Source: Bacillota bacterium (GTDB taxonomy: Bacteria > Bacillota > Clostridia > Lachnospirales > Lachnospiraceae). Taken from it: a DNA stretch of 64,000 bases. Position numbers and translations under genes: made by a program. This document shows positions 46,440 through 54,536 of the stretch, piece by piece. Below the pieces are notes generated by a model. That model was not told the origin of the DNA. It saw only the letters and a program-made list of their open reading frames with translations, and made no database searches. The stretch covers positions 1-64,000 of the forward strand of contig JAEZMV010000006.1 of NCBI GenBank assembly GCA_023414875.1, written 5' to 3'. Each line of letters starts with the position of its first letter. Position 1 is the stretch's first letter.

Positions 46440-46455
46440 TGAGTATTCTCCTCTT

Positions 46456-48903
46456 CTATTCGGCGTTTACCGATGTTCCCGCTTCATAAGTTACTGCTTC
46501 GGTAACTTCTTCTTCGGTAGCTTCCTCTTCAGTATTCTCTTCGGCATTCTCTTCCTCTGCTCCTTCGGGCTCAATAATATCCTCCGAATTATCTAAGCTA
46601 TTATCCCCAGCGTTATCTGTATCTGTGGTATCTGTTTCAACTGAATCTATTTCTGTGGTATCTGTTTCTGTGGTATCTATTTCTGTGGTATCTATTTCTG
46701 TGGTATCTGAATCCGAATCTTCAACATCGGTATTCTCATCCTCATTATTTTCACTGTCTGTGTTCTCCTCCGATATCTCCTTCTCCTGAGAAACCGGATC
46801 TGCCTCATTTCCTTCTGAGGTTTCCTCCTTCTCCTGTTCCTTCAATTCTTCCTCCTGCTCTTTCTTCTTTTTTTCCTCTTCCTGTGCTTTCTTTAATTCA
46901 GCTCTCCAGTCATAGTATAAAAAGTCCTCTTTCATAGCAGGAGTATGTAGTTGTTCCATAAAATTATGCCAAACCTCTCCGGGATAAGATGAACCCTTCA
47001 GATCCTCAACGTATTTCGGTAAATCATATCCTACCCAAACGCTGGTCGTATAATAAGGAGTATAACCAACAAACCACCCATCCTTCCTGTCATCAGTCGT
47101 ACCGGTTTTACCTGCACTTATGGTGTTCGTAAGCCCTAATCCTTTTCCGGTACCTTTTTTGATGACTCCGGTCAAGGCCTCCGTCATAATTCTCGCTGCA
47201 TTGGCTTCATATATTTTCTTTGCTTCCTGTTGTTCTCCTACAATCTCATTCCCTTCGGAATCCATGATTTTAACAATGCAGGTAGGCTCTCTGTAAAAAC
47301 CATCATTTTCAAGGGTTGCATAGGCAGCTGCCATCTCCACCGGGCTTGCTCCTATCGTAAATCCTCCGAGTGCAGAAGCCAGAGTATAATCCTGGTCCGT
47401 TATCCTTGCAAAATTCATCTCATGAAGATAAGCTAACCCGGTTTCCGGAGTAAGCTCCTGAAAGAGCTTCCAGGCAATTGTATTCTTTGATTTTTCAATT
47501 GCCTTTTGCAGTTTTATTTTACCGGAATAACTACCTTCCGAATTCTTTGGGCCATCCTTAATATATTCATCATTCACGATACTCGCCGGAGTATATTCTC
47601 TTTCAAATATCGGGGTATAGACGATCAATGGTTTAATAGAGCTGCCCGGCTGACGGTAGCTTTGGTAACCTCTGTTTAGGGTATAACCCTGTACTTCCTG
47701 CTCACGCCCTCCGACGATTGCTACCACTCTGCCAGAATCATTATCGATACATACGGCAGCACCTTGCATCTGGTAAATGCCCTCATCATTCACCTCAGTA
47801 AAATCCTCTAATGCTTCATTTACTTCCTTCTGTAATAGCTGTTGTTTTTCAAGATCAATGGAGGTATAAATGCGATAGCCATGGATATACAAATCCTTCT
47901 GATAACTGTAATATAATTCATCATATTCCTTTTCGTAAGCTTCTTTCTCCGCTTCGCTATCAAACTGATATTGAAACTCAAAGCCCTGCTGCTTCATCAG
48001 AGCCCTGATTGCGCTATAATAGGTATAGGTTTCTACATAATTTTTCTTGTCTGACTTACTTTGCTGCAGCACTATCGTTTCCGTTTTTGCCTCATTATAC
48101 TCAGTGGTATCTATCTTACCTCCCTCGAGCAGTTGATCTAGGATTCGGTCCCTGCGCTTTATCGTATTATCAAAATGATTTTCCGGATTATAAAGGTTGG
48201 GATTATTCGGTATTGCACAGAGAAATGCGATCTGTGATATGCTTAAGGCAGATACTCCCTTACCAAAATAACCCTGCGCTGCTGCCTGAATTCCGTAATG
48301 TCCATTCGCAAAGTAAATCCCATTCAAGTAGAACTCCATAATCTCGGCCTTAGTATATTTTCTTTCCATTTCCTGGGCAACAAAAATCTCTTCAATTTTT
48401 CTCTGATAGGTTACTTCCTGAGTGAGAAATATATTCCTGGCAAGCTGCTGTGTGATCGTACTCGCTCCTTGCGTTATATTTCCCTTATGCTTAATCAGCT
48501 CTATCGCAGCTCTGACATTAGCCAGGTAATCAACCCCGTCATGCTCAAAAAACTTTCGGTCCTCCGATTCAACCATGGCATCGATTGCGATTTTCGGAAT
48601 AGACTCATACTCAATATAATATGCATCCTTCTCCGACTTTAAGGTAGAAATCAGATTTCCTTCAACATCATATACAAGGCTTGTTTGTGAGGATTTAAAG
48701 GTCTCTGCGCTGGAAGCACTTACCTTCTCCTTGGCATCGGATTGAAGCTGCAAGATGGTTTTTCCATATGTACGGTAGAAATAAAATATTCCTATAACGA
48801 TTGTCAGCAGGATAAAAAACAATATAAACTGAAGTGTAAGCTTAACTTTTCGCCCTATGCTTCTTTTGCCTTTCACTTGTTTTTTATTTTTATCATTTTT
48901 CAT
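46456..48903 (-). CDS. Class A penicillin-binding protein
   Basis: An 815-residue bifunctional peptidoglycan synthase. One membrane span at about residues 23-48 anchors it. The glycosyltransferase has SEDRKFFEHDGVD and TQQLARN. The transpeptidase has QPGSSIKP with the active serine, SKNTIAWK, and GKTGTTDDRKDGWFVGY. After residue 675 a long acidic tail rich in Glu, Asp and Thr contains a DTTEI-type repeat. GGAGG precedes the ATG. Such tails are usual in clostridial PBP1 proteins but vary widely. Confidence 0.93.
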   Translation of the reverse strand: MKNDKNKKQVKGKRSIGRKVKLTLQFILFFILLTIVIGIFYFYRTYGKTILQLQSDAKEKVSASSAETFKSSQTSLVYDVEGNLISTLKSEKDAYYIEYESIPKIAIDAMVESEDRKFFEHDGVDYLANVRAAIELIKHKGNITQGASTITQQLARNIFLTQEVTYQRKIEEIFVAQEMERKYTKAEIMEFYLNGIYFANGHYGIQAAAQGYFGKGVSALSISQIAFLCAIPNNPNLYNPENHFDNTIKRRDRILDQLLEGGKIDTTEYNEAKTETIVLQQSKSDKKNYVETYTYYSAIRALMKQQGFEFQYQFDSEAEKEAYEKEYDELYYSYQKDLYIHGYRIYTSIDLEKQQLLQKEVNEALEDFTEVNDEGIYQMQGAAVCIDNDSGRVVAIVGGREQEVQGYTLNRGYQSYRQPGSSIKPLIVYTPIFEREYTPASIVNDEYIKDGPKNSEGSYSGKIKLQKAIEKSKNTIAWKLFQELTPETGLAYLHEMNFARITDQDYTLASALGGFTIGASPVEMAAAYATLENDGFYREPTCIVKIMDSEGNEIVGEQQEAKKIYEANAARIMTEALTGVIKKGTGKGLGLTNTISAGKTGTTDDRKDGWFVGYTPYYTTSVWVGYDLPKYVEDLKGSSYPGEVWHNFMEQLHTPAMKEDFLYYDWRAELKKAQEEEKKKKEQEEELKEQEKEETSEGNEADPVSQEKEISEENTDSENNEDENTDVEDSDSDTTEIDTTEIDTTETDTTEIDSVETDTTDTDNAGDNSLDNSEDIIEPEGAEEENAEENTEEEATEEEVTEAVTYEAGTSVNAE
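46622..46708. repeat. 15-bp repeats within the penicillin-binding protein tail
   Basis: A 12-base core occurs five times, at 46622, 46652, 46667, 46682 and 46697, the last four spaced exactly 15 bases. They encode the pentapeptide repeat DTTEI/DTTET. Being a multiple of three, copy changes would keep the frame. Confidence 0.85.
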
Positions 48904-49101
48904 AAATACCTCCAGCAGGGAACGTTACATAAAACTTATTGGCCTACCTACATTCAACCGCAGCTGATACTAAGCAGTAATTATATAATCTGTAAACATT
49001 ACAATGCAATAACCAGCCAGCTCTCAATAATTACCGGCTGCTATTCTATTGAATTTTCCTCCATTATAACATTTATCAGGTTACTGTATATACAGGTGAA
49101 T

Positions 49102-51198
49102 TTACGAGCATGACAGATCAATAAAATGATAAGGGATACCTAGCTCCCTTAACAGCAATTGTTCTCTCTTATGACAGGTGAATAATATGGTCTGCTGACG
49201 ATCTGATATCTTCTTCAAGGCCGCCTTAGCTCTCGCTTCATCATAGAACGCAAGGCTGTCGTCCAGCAGGAGCGGAATTTCATCTTTTCCGAGAAGCAGG
49301 TCTGCTATCGCAAGACGAAGCGCAAAGTATACCTGGTCTATCGTACCTGCGCTGAGTCTGTCCAGCAAAATATAATCTCCGTTCCAGCCCACTTTAACCT
49401 CTAATTTCTCGTCTACCTTAAGGTCAGAATACTTCTGTGACGTAACCTCACGAATAACCTCTGAAACTGTTTGATTTAACTGTTGCCCAAAGCTGTCATG
49501 AATTTCGGTAGATAGTTCCTGTATCGAGGTAAGCGCCAGCTTAATTGCCTCCAGTTCAACTGCATTTTCCTTCTGTTTCAGCTCCAGCTCACTGTACTTC
49601 TCCTTATTCTTCAGAAGCTGCTCTTCATTCCCTTCCAGGGTAGAAATTTCCCATTTTATTTTCTCAATTTGGAGCTTTATGCTCTCCGAATGGTGGTTGA
49701 TTTCACTTAGTCTGCCCGAAGCTTCCTGCTTTCTTCGAAGAATGTCCTGTTGCAGCCTATGTACCGAGTCAGAGGTAAGCTCCTCAGCCGGGATAAAATA
49801 CTGCATATATCTCATAATTGCTTCGTAGATCAAATCAAGATTTGCCTCAAGCTCCTGTTTGCGGCTTTTCAGCTCCTCCCACTGTTTCTTTGCATGCTCC
49901 AACGAATAATAATTCTTTTGTGCCAGCTCCTGCTTCGCTCCCAGCTCTTCCTTTGTGGATAGCTGATATTTATTATATATATCATTAAGTCTGCACTTTC
50001 CGGAATGTTTTTGTTCTCTAAGAGCATCTATCTTAGCATTAAGTATCTGTAGCTTCTTTAAGCTGCTACTGCGAAGCATATAATATATAATAAACCCTGC
50101 CATGGCAAGTCCCGCCGAGATTGCAAGTCCCATTGGCTGAAAGCTTAGAATAATAGCGATCAGGATTGCAGTTAAGCAGGCAGGCAGTAGGCTTATGAGA
50201 GGGTATTTCTTACCCTTATTATGAAGGGTATCCTTTTCCTTCTGCAGCTCCATATCCATCCTATCCTGTTCCGAGGTTTCCATCCACAGCCTATCGACCA
50301 TAAGCAGATCCTCCTTCAGGTCTGCGCATGAATGTTGCTCCTTCTCCCAGTCCGAAATCTGACCCTGAAGCTCCTTATCCTGTTCCTCCAAAGCCTTATC
50401 CTGCTTTGTCATTTCCAGATAGGAACGATATTTTTCCAGGATGGCCGGCAGCTGCTCCATTCTTTTTGTTGTTTCATCCTCCAAGGTACCAGATAAAGCC
50501 GTCTTCTGATCAGTAAGCTCTGCTTCTTTCATAAGCAGCTCACGAAGCTTTATGGTCAGCTGATCTATTCTTTCTTCCTTTTCCATTCCATCTTCAATCT
50601 CTGCTTGCAGCTGCTTTAATACCGCTATATTCTGAGTGGGTTCTAATTGTTTTCGCTGCTCTGTTAAGCTGCTGACTGCCTTAGCTACATTGACCTCTTT
50701 GCTTTTAGTAGTTGATAAATTGGCAATATAATTACGCACCTGTACAGCCAGCTCCGAGTCTGTCTGGGCCTTTAGCTGTTCGATGCTGATTGTATTCTTA
50801 AAGGTACTTTCTGTGAGTCCCGGAAACAGCTCACTAATCAGACCTTCCTTCAGCTTCAGTTCACGACCTGTAGATAAATCTATGATAACAAAGCTCTTAT
50901 CTGTCGTATGAAAGCTACGCTGCAGCCGGTATTCCTTATCTCCGATACGGATATCCATACTTCCGCCAAAAGCACCCGGGTAATCCCAAGGGAGATATTT
51001 TATATAGAGATCCTCTTTTGATGCCGAGGCTCTGCCTCGAAGCCGTTCAATTCCAAACAGCATCCCTTTAATAAAGGTATGTAAGGTTGATTTTCCTGCT
51101 TCATTATCCCCGTAAATCAGGTTAATGCCGGGTTTTAGTTCAAGCTCCCTGTTTTGGAAACGGCCGAAATAATTCACTTTAAGCTTCTGTAACAGCAT
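49102..51198 (-). CDS. YhaN/SbcC-like SMC-type ATPase
   Basis: A 698-residue ATPase with Walker A YGDNEAGKSTLHTFIKG near residue 35, long coiled coils (about 190-310 and 385-520), a hydrophobic pair of membrane-like helices at about 330-370 (SLLPACLTAILIAIILSF and GLAISAGLAMAGFIIYYML), and C-terminal DRLSAGTIDQVYFALRLA with LLLDDSLAFYDE. It belongs to the AAA family of YhaN rather than true SbcC because of the central hydrophobic segment. The start at 51198 is one base after the YhaO-like stop. Confidence 0.85.
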   Translation of the reverse strand: MLLQKLKVNYFGRFQNRELELKPGINLIYGDNEAGKSTLHTFIKGMLFGIERLRGRASASKEDLYIKYLPWDYPGAFGGSMDIRIGDKEYRLQRSFHTTDKSFVIIDLSTGRELKLKEGLISELFPGLTESTFKNTISIEQLKAQTDSELAVQVRNYIANLSTTKSKEVNVAKAVSSLTEQRKQLEPTQNIAVLKQLQAEIEDGMEKEERIDQLTIKLRELLMKEAELTDQKTALSGTLEDETTKRMEQLPAILEKYRSYLEMTKQDKALEEQDKELQGQISDWEKEQHSCADLKEDLLMVDRLWMETSEQDRMDMELQKEKDTLHNKGKKYPLISLLPACLTAILIAIILSFQPMGLAISAGLAMAGFIIYYMLRSSSLKKLQILNAKIDALREQKHSGKCRLNDIYNKYQLSTKEELGAKQELAQKNYYSLEHAKKQWEELKSRKQELEANLDLIYEAIMRYMQYFIPAEELTSDSVHRLQQDILRRKQEASGRLSEINHHSESIKLQIEKIKWEISTLEGNEEQLLKNKEKYSELELKQKENAVELEAIKLALTSIQELSTEIHDSFGQQLNQTVSEVIREVTSQKYSDLKVDEKLEVKVGWNGDYILLDRLSAGTIDQVYFALRLAIADLLLGKDEIPLLLDDSLAFYDEARAKAALKKISDRQQTILFTCHKREQLLLRELGIPYHFIDLSCS

Positions 51199-51199
51199 A

Positions 51200-52273
51200 T
51201 TACACCATACCTTTCGCACCAAGCAATGCTTCTATCCCATAATACAAAGCCTTCCTGGCTACCTCGTCCTGCTTCGCATTCTCACGAATTTTCTGAATGA
51301 AAAGTCCTATCATATTATCGGAATTCTCTTTGTAAAGCAAGTCAAAATCATAATCCGGAACCGATTGATCTTCTAGTTCAAGGATATTCCCAATTCCTTT
51401 GAGAGCCTCCTTATCAAAATGTATCGTTTCATCTCTGACTCCCTGAATACAGAAGGAATAAATATTATTCTCTCCGTTGTTTCGTATCGCCTCTCTGGCC
51501 TGATCTAGAAGAGCACCGTTGGTAGTATCCTGATTCACCAATAGATTCAATCTTTTATACTGACGCTGGGAGCATGGAACAAACCGGATGCTTGTTTTTC
51601 TTACACCCTCCGTATCCTTTACAACTTCTCCCAAGATATAGCCTCTCTCGCCTATCTCATTCTTATCTAGTGGTTCTAGGGAACCGGAATACGCCATTCG
51701 ATCACTCATCAGCTCCGGCTTATGGATATGTCCCAGTGCTATATAATCAAATCCGGAAGTCTGAAGCTTCTTTCTGTTGATCGGTATATCCTTCTCATCT
51801 CCCCCATGTGCCAGAAGAATGTGAGTCCGGTCATTATTCTTAGGAGTTAGCGCATCATATAGAGGCGCTGTGATATCTCTGTTATGATAACTTAAACCAT
51901 ATACCTCTGTATCAAGCTCTGGGAATTCTATTATATCCATAGTCTCATCCACAAACATTGATACCCTTTTATCCCATTCGAAGCCCTGGTAGTAGGATCT
52001 TGCACCGATAAAATCATGATTTCCCGCCATAAGCACTACCTGAGTCATCTCCAGCTTGCCAAAGATATAGTTAACCTCCTTCAGTTCCCTTACCAGTGGT
52101 TGACGATGAAACAAATCCCCCGCAATTAATAGAAGGTCCACCTTCTCTTGGTTACATAACGAAATTATATTTTGAAAGCTGCTCCAGATTTCTTTCTCCC
52201 TCAAGGATCCCCAAGGCATGGTTGAATCCGGGGTGGCTCCCAGATGTACGTCTGCAATATGTATAAATTTCAT
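51200..52273 (-). CDS. YhaO/SbcD-like exonuclease
   Basis: A 357-residue calcineurin-type nuclease. The metal motifs are IADVHLG, AGDLFHR, GNHD, AHGGDE and ALGHIHKPE. It should be the nuclease subunit paired with the YhaN-like ATPase, like Mre11-Rad50, acting on DNA ends. The ATG at 52273 has GGAGG upstream and puts the first motif near the start. The pair forms a two-gene operon and is likely coupled in translation. Confidence 0.9.
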   Translation of the reverse strand: MKFIHIADVHLGATPDSTMPWGSLREKEIWSSFQNIISLCNQEKVDLLLIAGDLFHRQPLVRELKEVNYIFGKLEMTQVVLMAGNHDFIGARSYYQGFEWDKRVSMFVDETMDIIEFPELDTEVYGLSYHNRDITAPLYDALTPKNNDRTHILLAHGGDEKDIPINRKKLQTSGFDYIALGHIHKPELMSDRMAYSGSLEPLDKNEIGERGYILGEVVKDTEGVRKTSIRFVPCSQRQYKRLNLLVNQDTTNGALLDQAREAIRNNGENNIYSFCIQGVRDETIHFDKEALKGIGNILELEDQSVPDYDFDLLYKENSDNMIGLFIQKIRENAKQDEVARKALYYGIEALLGAKGMV

Positions 52274-52700
52274 ATGCCCCTCCTTCCCATTGAAACACAA
52301 TATATGAAATGTAATTCTATAAATTTATTCGATGACCTATGCCCTTCTTCTATACGTTATCACTCTTAATATCCAACCCATGTCCCGGTGAAAAAAATAT
52401 GTAAAAATCTTTTTACTATAATATCACAAAATTCGAGGAAATAGAATTATCTTTGTAATTTAACATTATTTTCTTGTGATATTTACTTAATTGAGTCGAA
52501 TATGCTTGTACATATTTTACCACAAAGAATATCTGTTTTGTATATGCCGGCAAAGAGGTTTCAGTTTAATAATCCTTTACTTATTCAGAACAGCTAATAA
52601 TTAAGAAGCTTTCTATTATGGAATTAATCGCTTGCCGACGCATATAAAGTACCCTTACTGTTTCCTTTTTTATGAAAGATTTCTAGTACATATAATCTTA

Positions 52701-52752
52701 TTGACATTTTCTAAATTATGTAATATATTACACAATATAGGTAATATATTAC
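52701..52752 (+). promoter_or_regulatory. Promoter with paired palindromic operator for the MarR gene
   Basis: TTGACA (52701-52706) and TATATT (52724-52729) with exactly 17 bases between form a strong promoter. A 14-bp perfect palindrome TGTAATATATTACA (52719-52732) covers the -10 box, and a second copy of its 12-bp core lies at 52741-52752, 21 bases away (two helical turns). This fits autorepression by the adjacent MarR protein. The rest of 52274-52872 holds no gene. Confidence 0.75.
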
Positions 52753-52872
52753 ATAATCCACGGTTCCATAGAAAGTTCATTTTGTACTACGTTCAGACAT
52801 CATGTTATCACTCGCAAATATGTGTCTGCAACCTAAGGCTTGCAGTTTTTAATGAAAGGTAAGGTCAATCAT

Positions 52873-53340
52873 ATGAACCTACACCCGCCAGACAAAGACG
52901 ATCGATACATTATTTTCGCATTAATCTTTTTGCTGTCAAATAGGCTACAAACCATTGGTGATTCCTTTTTTAAAGAAGTATCCACCAAACAGTGGTTTGT
53001 TTTATTAGTACTGGATATGATGAAGGATTACCCTCCCACGCTGAACGAATTATCAGAGGCTGTCGGTAGTTCCCATCAAAACGTGAAGCAATTAGTACTC
53101 AAGCTTGAGCATAAGGGCTACGTTGAACTATGCAAGGATGAGGAAGATGCCAGAAGACTTCGAATTATACCGACACCTAAGAGCGCAGAATTCAGTAAGG
53201 CATATCATGAGAAAAATAATCTATTTATTCAACAGCTTTTTAGCAGTTCCAATGAGACTGAACTCTCCGTAACGAAAAAGGTAATGAGTGAACTAGGAGA
53301 TGCCTTGGCCAGGATGAAGTTTGATTATGTAAAAGAATAA
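52873..53340 (+). CDS. MarR-family transcriptional regulator
   Basis: A 155-residue winged-helix regulator of the MarR family. The recognition region runs TLNELSEAVGSSHQNVKQLV and the wing is KGYVELCKDEEDARRLRII. The ATG at 52873 has AAGGT seven bases upstream; frames beginning further left use TTG or lack a good site. It probably represses its own promoter through the palindromes at 52719-52752 and controls the FMN-binding gene that follows 40 bases on. Confidence 0.85.
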   Translation: MNLHPPDKDDRYIIFALIFLLSNRLQTIGDSFFKEVSTKQWFVLLVLDMMKDYPPTLNELSEAVGSSHQNVKQLVLKLEHKGYVELCKDEEDARRLRIIPTPKSAEFSKAYHEKNNLFIQQLFSSSNETELSVTKKVMSELGDALARMKFDYVKE

Positions 53341-53380
53341 TGAAAAAGAATATTATTAAGAAAGTGAAGGTGTACTCATT

Positions 53381-53773
53381 ATGTCAAAATCAAAAAAAGC
53401 GGTGCTTCTTGTCTGTGCTTTTATTGCAGTAATCATGATAGGGGTAATCGTGCTGTATACTGATACAGAAAAGAGAATAGAAGCATACAACGACTTTGAG
53501 TTTAGCAATTTAGATCTTTCTTCTGTAGAGGATGGTACTTATACCGGAAGTGAAGATGGAGGAATTGTAAAAGCTTCTGTTGAGGTGAAGGTAGTAGATC
53601 ATATAATTACAGACGTTAAGATCATTTCCCATAGAAATGGTCGTGGAAAACCGGCAGAAGTCATCGCTAACGATGTCGTAGCTAAGAATACAATTGATGT
53701 AGATGTTGTAAGCGGTGCTACCTTATCCTCTAGCGTTATAAAAATGGCCATTTATAACGCTCTAACCAAATAA
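53381..53773 (+). CDS. Membrane-anchored FMN-binding domain protein
   Basis: A 130-residue protein with one N-terminal membrane span (AVLLVCAFIAVIMIGVIVLY) and an outside FMN_bind domain: DGTYTGSEDGG, VVDHIITDVKII and the C-terminal DVVSGATLSSSVIKMAI. The SGAT motif is where FMN is linked to Thr in related proteins by ApbE. It could take part in extracellular electron transfer. AAGTGAAGG precedes the ATG. It is the second gene of the MarR operon. Confidence 0.85.
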   Translation: MSKSKKAVLLVCAFIAVIMIGVIVLYTDTEKRIEAYNDFEFSNLDLSSVEDGTYTGSEDGGIVKASVEVKVVDHIITDVKIISHRNGRGKPAEVIANDVVAKNTIDVDVVSGATLSSSVIKMAIYNALTK

Positions 53774-53822
53774 TACATATAATATAACAGACTCTATAGT
53801 TTTGCAATTATTTAATATATAT

Positions 53823-53880
53823 GATTGGAGTGTCAAAAGGTCTTCTATCATCTTGGCTTCGACAATTTGACACTCTAATC
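53823..53880. repeat. Long inverted repeat after the FMN-binding gene
   Basis: Arms 53823-53837 and 53866-53880 match as an inverted repeat at 14 of 15 positions around a 28-base loop. It starts 50 bases after the FMN-binding gene stop and just before the terminator at 53889. It may be an RNA processing or stability hairpin. Confidence 0.5.
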
Positions 53881-53888
53881 TATATAGT

Positions 53889-53940
53889 AAAAAGGGCTTT
53901 TAAACTAATCTCCCTGGGAGACGGTTATAAAGCCCTTTTC
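53889..53940. terminator. Two-way intrinsic terminator
   Basis: Arms with AAAAGGGCTTT / AAAGCCCTTTT (53890-53900 and 53929-53939) flank a 28-base loop, with A and T runs on both sides. It should end both the plus-strand MarR/FMN operon and the minus-strand holin-like gene. Confidence 0.85.
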
Positions 53941-53971
53941 TTATTATCTTTCATGTTACCACTACGGTGTG

Positions 53972-54250
53972 CTACTGTACTATTTTCTCATCCGTTTCCT
54001 TCTTATCGATTATATTCCGTATCATTTCATGGGTTCCTGTGCTTGCGAGTCCGCTCGCCAGTCCACCAAGTAATATCTCGGGAGTAATGGACCAACCGTT
54101 AATCCATACGTTTATTATGGTACCGGATACCGCCATAATCAATGGTATGTATTTATTCGGAATAAATGAAATACTGTGCTTTATAATGTATCCCAGACAT
54201 AAACAGATTGCCAATACCAAAATTACGACATATCTTGATAAGAATTCCAC
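53972..54250 (-). CDS. Phage-holin-like membrane protein
   Basis: A 92-residue protein with two or three membrane helices (VVILVLAICLCLGYII, YIPLIMAVSGTIINVWI, LLGGLASGLASTGTHEMI) and a charged tail, the plan of Hol44-type (superfamily V) phage holins. No lysin or phage genes are near, so it is either a domesticated holin or a remnant. The start is GTG with GGAGA upstream. The stretch 54251-54414 has nothing else. Confidence 0.7.
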   Translation of the reverse strand: MEFLSRYVVILVLAICLCLGYIIKHSISFIPNKYIPLIMAVSGTIINVWINGWSITPEILLGGLASGLASTGTHEMIRNIIDKKETDEKIVQ

Positions 54251-54414
54251 ACAACCGTCTCCTTTCCTGAATTATTCATCCATCTTAAGAATACTTCTCT
54301 TTGAAGCTCAACGCTCACCGCTGCACTCCATCAGATACACTCCATTCACTATAGGGTATGTCTTACGATATCATGTCATGCCTTCTTTTAAATGACATAA
54401 CTATTTTTTCAAAT

Positions 54415-54483
54415 AAAATGACTGTCCTGAAATGAACCATCAGAGTAGAAATTCTATCCTCTGAGGCTTCCATCAAGACAGTC
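54415..54483 (-). terminator. Terminator after the NHLM export operon
   Basis: On the minus strand a long hairpin with perfect seven-bp base (GACTGTC arms) and further imperfect pairing is followed by ATTTTATTT. It lies 54 bases after the ABC gene stop. Confidence 0.7.
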
Positions 54484-54536
54484 TAATCCTATTTATACCT
54501 AATGAATTATTATTAGTTTAACGCTGAGAATACTGT

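Noticed and set aside
46622..46708. Regular short repeats that could suggest a CRISPR array.
   Set aside because: The units are 15 bases with no separate spacers, and they encode an in-frame pentapeptide repeat of the penicillin-binding protein.
47811..48642. Open frames on the plus strand opposite the penicillin-binding protein gene.
   Set aside because: They are antisense shadows without ribosome sites or protein-like composition.
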